NCBI RefSeq assembly: GCF_030519375.1
Contig: NZ_JAUMKB010000017.1
Span: 1 to 64,000, forward strand
Origin: Mucilaginibacter tolerans
GTDB taxonomy: Bacteria > Bacteroidota > Bacteroidia > Sphingobacteriales > Sphingobacteriaceae
Direction: 5' to 3'
DNA length: 64,000 bases
Part shown: positions 46,024 to 55,484 of the stretch, piece after piece
How the letters are laid out: each line of letters begins with the position of its first letter
Position numbering within the stretch: position 1 is the first letter of the stretch
Notes under the pieces: model-generated
What the model was told of the DNA's origin: nothing
What the model saw: the letters and a program-made list of their open reading frames with translations, nothing else
The model's database searches: none
Position numbers and translations under genes: made by a program

Positions 46024-47101
46024 CCAGGACAAACTAAACCCTGATCACGAGCGCATACTTTCTATTGATTTTTTTCGTGGGTTAACCATGTTTTTGTTGG
46101 TGTCGGGTTACGGCCAGTTGTTTAATCCGGTCAGCAGTAATCAGATCGTTGCCGCCATTGGCAGGCAAATGGACCATGCCTACTGGCAAGGGCTTACCGC
46201 CTGGGATCTTATTCAACCCTTTTTTATGTTTATTGTCGGTGTGGCAATGCCATTCTCCTTTTCAAGAAAATGGGCTAAGGGTGAAAGCTGGAGCAAGTCG
46301 CTCAGGGGTGTTTTGCGGCGTTCGCTGTTATTGCTTTTTCTCGGTTGGCTGGTGTCTTCAGAAACAAAATCTTCTTTTACAAACGTGTTGGCACAACTAT
46401 CAGTTACCTACCTTATTGCTTTTTTGGTAATGCGAAAAGCCATACAATGGCAATTGTTGGTTTCGGTTATATTAATTGTTTTAACCGATGTGATCTACAG
46501 GGTCTGGCCAGTAGAGGGCTTTAATCAGCCTTTTACTGCCGACCATAATTTTGGATCCTGGTTCGATATTTTCCTGACCGGGGGGCTAAGCGAAGATAGA
46601 TGGGTTGCATTTAACGCCATTCCTACAACAGCGCATACCATTTGGGGGGTAATTGCAGGGACGATATTAATGAAAGATTATACGCCCCGAAAAAAAGTGG
46701 GCGTGCTGCTGATCATAGGTGTTGCAGGTATTATCGCCGGGTGCGCGCTTGGCATGTATATTCCTGTTATCAAGCGTATATGCACAAGTTCATTTATCAT
46801 ACTGAGCGGAGGGTATGCTTTTGTTGGCCTTGCTGTTTCTTATTTGCTGATTGATGTGCTCAATTTAAAAAAGGGCACAGCTTTTTTTGCAATTGTTGGC
46901 ATCAACCCGCTATTTATTTACCTGTTCTGGCATTCAGGGGGGCGACTTGTGCTGATGAATCTTACCAAACCGGTTACAAACCGGCTGTTTGGTTGGATAA
47001 GCCCTGACGCTATTACCATAGCCACCATACTTGTTGTGTCGGGTATGATGTGGTATATCTGCTACTTTTTATACAAACGAAAAATATTCATCAAAATTTA
47101 A
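46016..47101 (+). CDS. NagX/HGSNAT-like multi-span acyltransferase-family protein 1
   Basis: 361 residues with about ten hydrophobic segments. It opens with ERILSIDFFRGLTMFLLVSGY, and has WQGLTAWDLIQPFFMFIVGVAMPFS, GFNQPFTADHNFGSWFDIFL, FNAIPTTAHTIWGVIAGTIL and SSFIILSGGYAFVGLA. This is the DUF5009/HGSNAT-related family. In gamma-proteobacterial N-acetylglucosamine regulons a relative called NagX is linked to GlcNAc uptake or transacetylation. Its place in a HexNAc PUL, overlapping the esterase gene by 8 bases, agrees with that. Whether it moves an acetyl group, a sugar or both is not known. Confidence 0.8.
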   Translation: MTNQDKLNPDHERILSIDFFRGLTMFLLVSGYGQLFNPVSSNQIVAAIGRQMDHAYWQGLTAWDLIQPFFMFIVGVAMPFSFSRKWAKGESWSKSLRGVLRRSLLLLFLGWLVSSETKSSFTNVLAQLSVTYLIAFLVMRKAIQWQLLVSVILIVLTDVIYRVWPVEGFNQPFTADHNFGSWFDIFLTGGLSEDRWVAFNAIPTTAHTIWGVIAGTILMKDYTPRKKVGVLLIIGVAGIIAGCALGMYIPVIKRICTSSFIILSGGYAFVGLAVSYLLIDVLNLKKGTAFFAIVGINPLFIYLFWHSGGRLVLMNLTKPVTNRLFGWISPDAITIATILVVSGMMWYICYFLYKRKIFIKI

Positions 47102-47117
47102 GAGTGTCAAAGCTTGA

Positions 47118-48239
47118 ATGACGACCATGTCTGATCCTACTGCTACTGTTCAACCCCGGCAAAGATTGGCTTCCCTCGATTTTATGCGTGGGTTCATCAT
47201 GATCTTGCTGATGCTCGAAGGAACAGCTTTATATGAAAAATTAGACGCAGCTACAACCGGTTCTGGCCTTAATGCTGTTGTTCGGCAATTTTTTCATCAT
47301 CCCTGGAATGGTCTCCGTTTTTGGGACCTTATTCAGCCTGGGTTTATGTTTATCGCCGGCGCTGCTATGTCCTATTCATTACATCGGCAGCGGGAACAGG
47401 GGGTGCCCTGGAGACAGTCGTTTATAAAAACGCTGAAGCGATCCGCTCTTTTGTTATTCTGGGGCATCTGGACAAGGATAATAAAGGCCGACGGGTTAAA
47501 CTTTGAGCTATGGAATGTTTTGGCTCAGCTTGCATTTACAACCTTGATTGCCTTCCTTATTTTTCGCTGGTCAATTGAGAGACAAATTATTTTCAGCCTT
47601 TTTTTATTGGTTTTAACCGAAATTCTATATCGTTTTACCAATGTAAGCGGCTTCAATCAGCCGTTTACCGATCAGCATAACTTCGGAAATTACATCGATC
47701 TTTTATTGGTGCATAAGATCAGTAAAGGTGGTTGGGTTACCATCAATTTTATTCCAACAGCCTGCCACACTATTTGGGGAATGATGGCCGGTTCACTCTT
47801 GTTGTCAACTAAACCAGCCGTAATAAAATTGAAGCGGTTGTTGTTGGCCGGAATCATTTTGCTGGCTGCGGGATACCTCGAAGGAGCCACCATTACACCT
47901 ATTATTAAAAGGATTGCTACAACTTCATTTGTCCTGGTTTCGGGCGGATGGTGCCTGATCGCACTTGCATTTTTATACTGGTGGAATGATATAAAAGGGC
48001 ATACCAAATACGCATGGCTCGTCACCGTAGTTGGGATGAACTCATTGTTCATTTACCTTTTTATCGAAACAATTTCCGGCGGAATTAACGAATATGTTAA
48101 TAAGATAGCGGCGGGTTTCCTAACGCCCGCCCATCTGCCGGTATTGCTGATCGGGATAATTGCATCCTCACTAACATTTTTACTTGAGTGGTATCTATGC
48201 TGGTATATGTTCAGGAAAAAGGTATTCATCAAAATATAG
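47118..48239 (+). CDS. NagX/HGSNAT-like multi-span acyltransferase-family protein 2
   Basis: 373 residues; an ATG three codons downstream is an alternative start. It is a paralog of the preceding gene with the same landmarks in order: LASLDFMRGFIMILLMLEG, WNGLRFWDLIQPGFMFIAGAAMSYS, RSALLLFWGIW, GFNQPFTDQHNFGNYIDLLL, FIPTACHTIWGMMAGSLL and a VFIKI-type C-terminus. The two are clearly diverged, so they may form a heteromer or have separate substrates. The gap between them is 16 bases. Function by family analogy only. Confidence 0.8.
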   Translation: MTTMSDPTATVQPRQRLASLDFMRGFIMILLMLEGTALYEKLDAATTGSGLNAVVRQFFHHPWNGLRFWDLIQPGFMFIAGAAMSYSLHRQREQGVPWRQSFIKTLKRSALLLFWGIWTRIIKADGLNFELWNVLAQLAFTTLIAFLIFRWSIERQIIFSLFLLVLTEILYRFTNVSGFNQPFTDQHNFGNYIDLLLVHKISKGGWVTINFIPTACHTIWGMMAGSLLLSTKPAVIKLKRLLLAGIILLAAGYLEGATITPIIKRIATTSFVLVSGGWCLIALAFLYWWNDIKGHTKYAWLVTVVGMNSLFIYLFIETISGGINEYVNKIAAGFLTPAHLPVLLIGIIASSLTFLLEWYLCWYMFRKKVFIKI

Positions 48240-48279
48240 ATTTAGCAGAGTGGAATTTAATATCAAACAAGTTCAATAT

Positions 48280-49449
48280 ATGATTAGCGCTGCATCCATA
48301 TTTAAAACGATCGCTCAGCTTACCTGCCTGAGTTTGCCGGTAATTTTAATGTCTGCTCAAAGCTACTCCCAGGAGAAAATAGCCAAACCTGCAAAAGATG
48401 CACCGGGTGGGCAGTATTATACTGTCGGCGATTTTAAGTCGGTTAAAAAGATCGACTCCCATGTACACCTGACAGAGGATCTAGATACAGCATTTATTAG
48501 CCAGGCCGAGGCAGACAATTTTAGGATGCTGACGATTAATGTATATAGCTCACCTGGCGACCCCATTGAACAACAGCAGGATTTTGCCATCAAGCTGATT
48601 AAGGCTCATCCCGGCCGCCTTGCCTATGCGACGACATTCTCTTTAAAAAACTACAATGAACCTGGCTGGCAAAGTGAAGTTATTGCCTATTTGAGGAATT
48701 CATTTGCCCAGGGTGCGGTTGCAGTTAAAGTATGGAAGAATGTGGGAATGCAGCTGCGGGATAAAAATAATCAATTGGTTTTTGTCGATAACCCGAGGTT
48801 CGATACCATTTTTAACTTTCTTGCGATTAATCATATTCCCCTTATCGGTCATTTAGGTGAGCATAAAAATTCATGGCTTCCATTGGATAAAATGACTGTA
48901 AAAAATAACCACGACTACGCTGCCGCACATCCGGAAGAGTATATGTACTTGCACCCCGACCGGCCATCGTATGAGTACTACCTGAAAGTAAGGGATCATA
49001 TGTTGCAAAAAAATCCGAATCTGAAATTTATCGGGGCCCATTTAGGGTCTTTGGAGTGGAGCGTAGACGAACTTGCTAAAACACTGGATAAATATCCCAA
49101 TATGGCGGTGGATATGGCTGAGCGCATCTCTCATCTGCAATACCAGGCAAAAACGAATTGGAAGCGTGTACACGATTTTTTTATCAAGTACCAGGACAGA
49201 ATATTATACGGAACAGATATGCGGCATGACGCAATGGATATTGTAAATGAGCACATAGCTACCGTGGAAGGATTAAGAAAACATGCGCATGAAACCTGGC
49301 TAAGGCATTGGCGATTTTTTACAACCAATGAAAAAATGAAAGCACCTGAAGTTCAAGGAGAGTTTAATGGTTTAAAACTACCGCGCCAGGTGATTGATAA
49401 AATATACTATAAAAACGCTCAACGGTGGATCCCCGGAATTCCAAAGTAA
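48280..49449 (+). CDS. Exported Amidohydro_2-family metal hydrolase
   Basis: 389 residues from the ATG at 48280, chosen because it opens a signal peptide (IAQLTCLSLPVILMSAQSYSQ) and lies 40 bases after the previous stop; a longer frame would overlap that gene. TIM-barrel amidohydrolase motifs: KKIDSHVHL with His61 and His63, VAVKVWKN (Lys150), GHLGEHKNS (His191), FIGAHLGS (His254), YGTDM (Asp313). Members include lactonases, decarboxylases and amidases. Export is unusual for sugar catabolism and excludes a role as cytoplasmic GlcNAc-6-phosphate deacetylase. It could open a sugar lactone or remove an amide-linked group in the periplasm. Confidence 0.8.
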   Translation: MISAASIFKTIAQLTCLSLPVILMSAQSYSQEKIAKPAKDAPGGQYYTVGDFKSVKKIDSHVHLTEDLDTAFISQAEADNFRMLTINVYSSPGDPIEQQQDFAIKLIKAHPGRLAYATTFSLKNYNEPGWQSEVIAYLRNSFAQGAVAVKVWKNVGMQLRDKNNQLVFVDNPRFDTIFNFLAINHIPLIGHLGEHKNSWLPLDKMTVKNNHDYAAAHPEEYMYLHPDRPSYEYYLKVRDHMLQKNPNLKFIGAHLGSLEWSVDELAKTLDKYPNMAVDMAERISHLQYQAKTNWKRVHDFFIKYQDRILYGTDMRHDAMDIVNEHIATVEGLRKHAHETWLRHWRFFTTNEKMKAPEVQGEFNGLKLPRQVIDKIYYKNAQRWIPGIPK

Positions 49450-49507
49450 ATAAGGAATAAAGCTGCGGGGATATTTTCACCAAGCACAAATAAAATATAA
49501 ATAAAAT

Positions 49508-50794
49508 ATGTCAGGATCGAAAATCAAGAATTACCGTTGGATTGTCTGTCTTTTTCTGTTTACCGCAACCACAATCAATTATATCGACAGGCAAATATTC
49601 GGTTTACTTAAGCCGGAATTAGAGAAAGTTTTTAGCTGGACTGAAATGGATTACAGCCGGATTGTGATGGCATTTACCGCCTGTTACGCATTTGGCCAGT
49701 TGACCTACGGAAGAATAATTGATAGAATTGGTACCAAGATGGGCTATACCATATCAATAACCCTCTGGAGTATTGCAGCAATGCTTCATACCGCTGTTAA
49801 AAGTACTTTAGGATTTGGATTGGTGAGGGGTTTTCTTGGTCTAGGAGAATCCGGAAATTACCCGGCAGGTGTCAAAACAACAGCAGAGTGGTTTCCAAAA
49901 AAGGAGAGAGCGCTTGCAATTGGCATATTGGATTCAGGTTCTAATATCGGGGCATGCGTTGGGCCTATCTTGGTTCCATTCTTATTAGCGGTTTATGGTT
50001 GGCAGGCGGCATTTCTAATAACAGGATCGTTGGGTTTTATATGGCTGATTTTATGGCTGATTTTTTATGAAATACCCTCAAAACAAAAACGCCTTACTAA
50101 ATCCGAATTTGATTATATTAATAGTGACGATGAGGATAATGAAGGCATTATTACCGGGAATGTAACCTGGGTCGGGCTGCTTAAATTGAAGCAAACATGG
50201 GCGTTTATCGCGGGTAAGTTTTTTACGGATCCTATATGGTTTTTTTTCTTGTTCTGGCTTCCCTCTTACTTTAGTTCCTATTTTCATCTTGATCTTAAAA
50301 GGCCCAGTTTGCCCCTGGCAATTATTTACTCCGGGGCTATGTTAGGCAGTTTGGGCGGGGGTTATCTTTCCTCATGGCTGATTAAAAAAGGATATCCCGT
50401 TTACAGGGCCCGGAAAATTGCTTTGCTGATATCGGCAATATGTGTCATTCTGATTATACTCTCAAGATTTACCACCAATATATGGACCGTTGTAACACTA
50501 ATAAGTATTTCAGTTGCTGCAAACCAGGCATGGAGCGCTAATATTTTTGCTATAGTTCCGGATATGTTTCCAAAAAAAGCCATTAGTTCAGTAGTTGGTT
50601 TAGGGGGAATGGCCGGTGCTATTGGCAGCGTGCTTTTTCCGCTCTTTATTGGTTATGTTCTTGATTTCTATAAAGGTGCCGGTAACATTGTCGCCGGGTA
50701 CAATATTATTTTTATTATCTGCGGAAGTTCGTTTATGCTGGCCTGGGTAATTATACATTTTATAATACCCAAGATGCAAAAAGCAGTTCTTTAG
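49508..50794 (+). CDS. MFS transporter, ExuT-like hexuronate family
   Basis: 428 residues, 12 membrane segments. The anion:cation symporter pattern is clear: TTINYIDRQIFGLLKPELEKVFSW, YGRIIDRIGTKMGYTISITLWS, FLGLGESGNYPAGVKTTAEWFPKKERALAIGILDSGSNIGA, and KFFTDPIWFFFLFWLPSYFS. Relatives such as ExuT import glucuronate and galacturonate by proton symport at the inner membrane. Together with GH88 this argues that a uronic acid is one product of the PUL. It lies 58 bases after the amidohydrolase and 6 bases before GH78. Confidence 0.88.
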   Translation: MSGSKIKNYRWIVCLFLFTATTINYIDRQIFGLLKPELEKVFSWTEMDYSRIVMAFTACYAFGQLTYGRIIDRIGTKMGYTISITLWSIAAMLHTAVKSTLGFGLVRGFLGLGESGNYPAGVKTTAEWFPKKERALAIGILDSGSNIGACVGPILVPFLLAVYGWQAAFLITGSLGFIWLILWLIFYEIPSKQKRLTKSEFDYINSDDEDNEGIITGNVTWVGLLKLKQTWAFIAGKFFTDPIWFFFLFWLPSYFSSYFHLDLKRPSLPLAIIYSGAMLGSLGGGYLSSWLIKKGYPVYRARKIALLISAICVILIILSRFTTNIWTVVTLISISVAANQAWSANIFAIVPDMFPKKAISSVVGLGGMAGAIGSVLFPLFIGYVLDFYKGAGNIVAGYNIIFIICGSSFMLAWVIIHFIIPKMQKAVL

Positions 50795-50800
50795 CGCGTT

Positions 50801-53506
50801 ATGAAAAAGATTATATGCCTTGTTATAAATGTGCTGGTTATCGTTTCGTGTTCGTTTGCACAGCTTTCGGTTTGTAAGCTCCTGACGGAAAATCGCATCA
50901 ATCCGATCGGGTTAGATCAGAGAGCACCACGTTTTAGCTGGCAATTGGCAAGTAAAAAACGGAACGTTTTCCAGGTTGCATATCAGATAGAGGTCTTCAC
51001 TTCGGCAAAAGAAAAAGCTTTCTGGGATTCGGGTAAAGTACGGAGTGCAGAATCTGTATTTATATGGTATGCAGGCAGTCCCCTGCAAAGCGGGAAGAAG
51101 TACTTTTGGGTAGTTAAGGTCTGGGATAATTATCAAAAAGGACCTGCGCTTAGCGACACCGCATCGTTCAGGATGGCATTATTAAATGGGAGTGACTGGA
51201 AAGCTAAATGGATAGAGCCAGGCTTTACAGAAGATAGCGTGATGCGCCCAAGTCCCTTATTCAGGAAAGCGTTTTCTGTCAATAAAAAGATATTATCTGC
51301 AATCGCCTATATAACTGCGCATGGTTTGTATGAAGCTCAAATAAACGGAGTTAAGATTGGCGATGCTTATTTTACGCCCGGATGGACATCCTACAATAAA
51401 CGGTTACAGTACCAGGTGTATGATGTGACAAATATGCTGGCAAAAGGCAATAATGTTATAGCAGCAACACTTGGCAATGGATGGTACCGGGGCATTATTG
51501 GTTTTAAGAATAAAGAGAATATGTATGGTAAAGATATTGCCCTGCTCTTTCAATTGGAAATTACATATGCTGATGGGACGAGATCAACAATTATTTCTGA
51601 TAATAGCTGGAGATCATCTACCGGCGCGATCCTTTACTCGCAGATTTATAATGGTGAAATAATTGACGCTCGGCGGGAAAAAAAAGGATGGGCATTGCCT
51701 GGATATGATGATACCCGGTGGGACAGTGTGAAGGTTACCAATCACCCTATCGATATATTGGTTGCCACGGTAAATGAACCGATAAAAGAGCAAGAGCACT
51801 TTAAGCCGGTAAAAATATTCACAACTCCAAACGGTGAGCACGTAATTGATTTTGGGCAGAACATGGCTGGTTGGGTAACGCTTAAAGTCAACGGAAAAAA
51901 AGGAGATAAGATGGTTGTGTCCCATGCGGAGGTATTGGATAAGAATGGAAACTTTTACACCGACAACCTGCGGGCGGCAAAAGCCCAGGATACATACCTT
52001 TTAAATGGGGGCGGAGTTGAGATATTTAAACCGCATTTCACATGGCACGGGTTCCGTTATATCAAGATTGAGGGCTATCCCGGCGAGTTGCGCCCGGAAA
52101 ACTTTACAGCAACGGCTTTATATTCAGACCTACGGCCAGCAGGTACTTTCAGTTCGTCAAATCCATTAATTAACCAATTACAGCACAATATTCAGTGGGG
52201 GCAAAAAAGCAACTTTATAGATGTGCCTACCGATTGTCCGCAACGCGACGAGCGCTTGGGCTGGACCGGTGACGCCCAGGTTTTTTTCAGAACCGCGGCC
52301 TTTAACATGAATGTCGATAATTTCTTCGCCAAATGGCTGAAAGATGTCAGCACAGACCAGTTACCGAATGGCAGCGTCCCCTTTGTTATACCGGATATAT
52401 TGGGCCAACGCAGATCCGGGTCGGCCGGTTGGGACGATGCCGCCTGTATTGTTCCATGGAATTTATATGTTGCGTACGGCGACAAAAGGGTGCTTGAACA
52501 GCAATATCCCAGCATGAAAAAATGGGTTGAATTTATCCGGAATAGCAGCCACAATAATTTATGGAATACTGGAATTCATTATGGCGACTGGTTATTTTAC
52601 CATCCGGATGATGATAAGTATGGAAAGGCGGCCGTGACGGATAAGTTTCTGATAGCGCAATGCTTTTATGCCAATTCCATCCAGCTGGTAATAAACGCGG
52701 CAAAGGTTTTGGGCCATACCGAAGAAATATCTGTTGATGAGACTTTATTGGCAAAAGTAAAACAGGCATTTGTAAAAGAATATGTAACTGCCAATGGCAG
52801 GCTGGTTTCCGGCACTCAGACCGCTTATGTGCTTAGTTTGCAGTTTGATATGTTGCCTGTAAATCTCAGGCAGCAAGGGGCAGAGCGCCTGGTTGAAAAT
52901 ATCAAAAGTTACGATAATCATCTTACCACGGGGTTTTTGGGCACGCCTTACCTGTGCCATGTTTTAAGCCGTTTTGGGTATACAGATATAGCGTATAAGC
53001 TTTTGCTGCAGCAGGAATACCCATCGTGGTTGTACCCGGTAAAAATGGGTGCAACAACCGTTTGGGAGAGATGGGATGGTATAAAACCCGATAGCACTTT
53101 TGAGTCGCCTGCCATGAATTCATTTAACCACTATTCATACGGCGCTATTGGCGACTGGATGTACCGGGTTATGGCCGGGCTGGATAATTATGATGACGGG
53201 CCAGGATATAAGCACATTAAAATAAAGCCTCATATCGGCGGAGGATTTACCTACGCTTCAGCAACTTTGGAAACCTACTATGGTAAACTAAGCAGCAGTT
53301 GGATACTTAAGAACGATAAAATTTTTATGGACGTTGAAATTCCCGCAAATACTACGGCAACAGTTTTTGTTCCTTCAACTAATGCCAATGAAGTAACAGA
53401 AAGTGGTGCTGCATTATCCTCTGCTACTGAAATGAAAACAGAAAACGGTTATATGGCGCTTACTCTGGGTTCGGGCACTTATCATTTCGTCGTATCAAAA
53501 AAGTAG
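50801..53506 (+). CDS. Exported GH78 alpha-L-rhamnosidase (amino-sugar PUL)
   Basis: 901 residues with a signal peptide (VINVLVIVSCSFAQ). GH78 order: LLTENRINPIGLDQRAPRFSWQL, AYITAHGLYEAQINGVKIGD, EHVIDFGQNMAGWVTLKV, DCPQRDERLGWTGDAQVFFRTAAFN near residue 476 (the canonical acidic motif), PFVIPDILGQ, AGWDDAACIVPWNLYVAYGD, GDWLFYHPDDD and the C-terminal GYKHIKIKPHIGGGFTYASATLETYYGKLSSSW. It releases alpha-L-rhamnose. It follows the MFS gene by 6 bases. The enzyme of the mannan PUL is the same family but lacks several of these motifs, so the two are not recent duplicates. Confidence 0.94.
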   Translation: MKKIICLVINVLVIVSCSFAQLSVCKLLTENRINPIGLDQRAPRFSWQLASKKRNVFQVAYQIEVFTSAKEKAFWDSGKVRSAESVFIWYAGSPLQSGKKYFWVVKVWDNYQKGPALSDTASFRMALLNGSDWKAKWIEPGFTEDSVMRPSPLFRKAFSVNKKILSAIAYITAHGLYEAQINGVKIGDAYFTPGWTSYNKRLQYQVYDVTNMLAKGNNVIAATLGNGWYRGIIGFKNKENMYGKDIALLFQLEITYADGTRSTIISDNSWRSSTGAILYSQIYNGEIIDARREKKGWALPGYDDTRWDSVKVTNHPIDILVATVNEPIKEQEHFKPVKIFTTPNGEHVIDFGQNMAGWVTLKVNGKKGDKMVVSHAEVLDKNGNFYTDNLRAAKAQDTYLLNGGGVEIFKPHFTWHGFRYIKIEGYPGELRPENFTATALYSDLRPAGTFSSSNPLINQLQHNIQWGQKSNFIDVPTDCPQRDERLGWTGDAQVFFRTAAFNMNVDNFFAKWLKDVSTDQLPNGSVPFVIPDILGQRRSGSAGWDDAACIVPWNLYVAYGDKRVLEQQYPSMKKWVEFIRNSSHNNLWNTGIHYGDWLFYHPDDDKYGKAAVTDKFLIAQCFYANSIQLVINAAKVLGHTEEISVDETLLAKVKQAFVKEYVTANGRLVSGTQTAYVLSLQFDMLPVNLRQQGAERLVENIKSYDNHLTTGFLGTPYLCHVLSRFGYTDIAYKLLLQQEYPSWLYPVKMGATTVWERWDGIKPDSTFESPAMNSFNHYSYGAIGDWMYRVMAGLDNYDDGPGYKHIKIKPHIGGGFTYASATLETYYGKLSSSWILKNDKIFMDVEIPANTTATVFVPSTNANEVTESGAALSSATEMKTENGYMALTLGSGTYHFVVSKK

Positions 53507-53540
53507 TTGCTTTGAATCAAGAATTTAATCACTTGTAAAT

Positions 53541-55322
53541 ATGAATGTTAAGTTATTTGTCATCATATCGTATTTGGTTTTTCAGTGCTCGTTAGTTCAT
53601 GCACAAGAAACCGGGAACTATACCTGGTGGGATCCTGCTAAAAATGACGTCCCGGTTATTGAAGGGCAGGCATGGCCTCAGGAAGTTAAGAATCCGTATG
53701 ACAGGCTGCCGGCCCGGGCGGAAAAAATAGTGCGCCCCAGGGTATGGGAGTTATCACATGACGCTGCGGGTTTATCGGTTTCTTTTATGGCGAACAGCTC
53801 AGAGATTGTTGTAAGGTATAGAGTAAAAAACGGCCAGGCTTTTCCACACATGCCAGCTACGGGAGTAAGTGGGGTGGACCTATATGCAGTAAACAGTGAT
53901 GGAGACTGGATTTGGGCCGCTGGTAAATATACCTTTGGAGATACGATCACCTTCCGGTTTAAAGGGCTTAATCCCAATGATGCCTATCATGAGCATGGAA
54001 GAAGATACAAATTATATCTGCCACTATATAACACAGTTGAATGGTTGCAGATAGGTGTGCCCAAGGAGACTTCATTTGTGCCCTTACCTTTATCAAAAGA
54101 GAAACCAATAGTTGTTTACGGCACCTCAATAGTACAGGGTGCTGCTGCATCAAGACCGGGGATGGCCTGGACATCTATTCTCAGCCGGAAAATGGAAAGG
54201 CCATTGATCAATCTGGGCTTTTCTGGTAACGCCAGGCTTGATAGTGAAATTGTCGACCTGATGAGCGAAATAGATGCTAAAATCTTCATTTTAGATTGCT
54301 TGCCAAACCTTGTCTATGGCGAGTTTACGCCAGAAGTGATCAAAAATAAAATTCTGAATGCGGTGACTAAATTGCGACAGCAGCAGAAGACTACGCCTAT
54401 TCTTCTTATTCAGCACGATGGTTACGCGGATGCTGAGATAGATACGACCAGGAAAAAGCTTTATGCTGATGTTAATGTCATACAGGAGGCAGCCTTTAAT
54501 CAATTGAAAGCTGCGGGTATAGATGGCATTTATCTCTTATCCAAAGAAGCCATTGGCCAAACTATTGATTGCACGGTTGACGGCACTCATCCCTCAGATC
54601 TTGGTATGATGCATTATGCGGAGGCGAGCGAAAAAATTATACGCCAAATATTAAATGAACCAGTTGGCATTTTAAGCACTACCAGGCCACGTACACAAAA
54701 CCGTGATGCCAATACCTATGACTGGCAAAGCAGGCATAACGAACAATTGGGCCTAAACAAAGCCGCGGAACCTTGTATTGTTTTCATCGGTAACTCAATC
54801 ACTCACTATTGGGGGGGCAAGCCCGCGGCACCGATAAGCAGGGGCAGCGATTCGTGGAATAAATATCTCGCTCCCCTTGGCGTGCGGAATTTTGGTTTTG
54901 GATGGGATAGGGTTGAAAATGCTTTATGGCGGGTGTACCATGATGAACTTGACGGCTATACGGCCCGGCAGGTAATAATTTTAATTGGAACCAATAACCT
55001 GAGCGTAAATTCGAACACCGAAATTCTCGAAGGGTTAAAATTGCTCGTAGAGGGTATTAAGGGACGACAACCCCAAAGTGATATTTTATTATTGGGTATA
55101 CTTCCACGTAGAAATCAAGAAAGCAGGGTTTTACAACTAAACTCGGGCATCAAAGAATTATCTAAATCGTTGCATGTAAAATACGCAGACGTAGGCAAAT
55201 CGCTGCTTTACAGAGCAAAAATAAATGAACAATTATTTGTGGATGGCTTACATCCCAATGCCGAAGGATATAACAGGGTGGCGCAAATGCTCTTACCTTA
55301 TTTAAGAAAAGCTGGCAATTAA
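53541..55322 (+). CDS. Exported tandem SGNH hydrolase (two esterase domains)
   Basis: 593 residues with a signal peptide ending near HAQ22. Order: GxDLY beta domain (about 60-180, SGVDLYAVNSDGDW), SGNH domain 1 with YGTSIVQGAAASRPG (Ser196), NLGFSGN and DGTHPSDLGM (348-356), a linker of about 35 residues, then SGNH domain 2 with FIGNSITHYWGG (Ser419), GFGWDRVENALW, LIGTNNLS and DGLHPNAEGY near 573. Both domains keep Ser, Asn and Asp-His, so both may be active. Domain 2 resembles platelet-activating-factor acetylhydrolase-type GDSL esterases. The two probably remove different ester groups from one glycan. Confidence 0.87.
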   Translation: MNVKLFVIISYLVFQCSLVHAQETGNYTWWDPAKNDVPVIEGQAWPQEVKNPYDRLPARAEKIVRPRVWELSHDAAGLSVSFMANSSEIVVRYRVKNGQAFPHMPATGVSGVDLYAVNSDGDWIWAAGKYTFGDTITFRFKGLNPNDAYHEHGRRYKLYLPLYNTVEWLQIGVPKETSFVPLPLSKEKPIVVYGTSIVQGAAASRPGMAWTSILSRKMERPLINLGFSGNARLDSEIVDLMSEIDAKIFILDCLPNLVYGEFTPEVIKNKILNAVTKLRQQQKTTPILLIQHDGYADAEIDTTRKKLYADVNVIQEAAFNQLKAAGIDGIYLLSKEAIGQTIDCTVDGTHPSDLGMMHYAEASEKIIRQILNEPVGILSTTRPRTQNRDANTYDWQSRHNEQLGLNKAAEPCIVFIGNSITHYWGGKPAAPISRGSDSWNKYLAPLGVRNFGFGWDRVENALWRVYHDELDGYTARQVIILIGTNNLSVNSNTEILEGLKLLVEGIKGRQPQSDILLLGILPRRNQESRVLQLNSGIKELSKSLHVKYADVGKSLLYRAKINEQLFVDGLHPNAEGYNRVAQMLLPYLRKAGN

Positions 55323-55484
55323 TTTCTTTGCTGTTGCTATAGCCGTTAAATAGAGAATAGTTTCGTGATATGTCGTAAGTAAGGGAAGTTTAAAAGGATT
55401 GAAAATGCAATTTATCTCATTTTCCACTAAAATTGAATATTAGTGTTTTAAAGATTAAATTGTATGTCTTAATCACTTTTAATA

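Noticed and set aside
48184..48279. Longer N-terminus for the amidohydrolase
   Set aside because: It overlaps the preceding gene by 56 bases and hides the signal peptide that begins at 48280.
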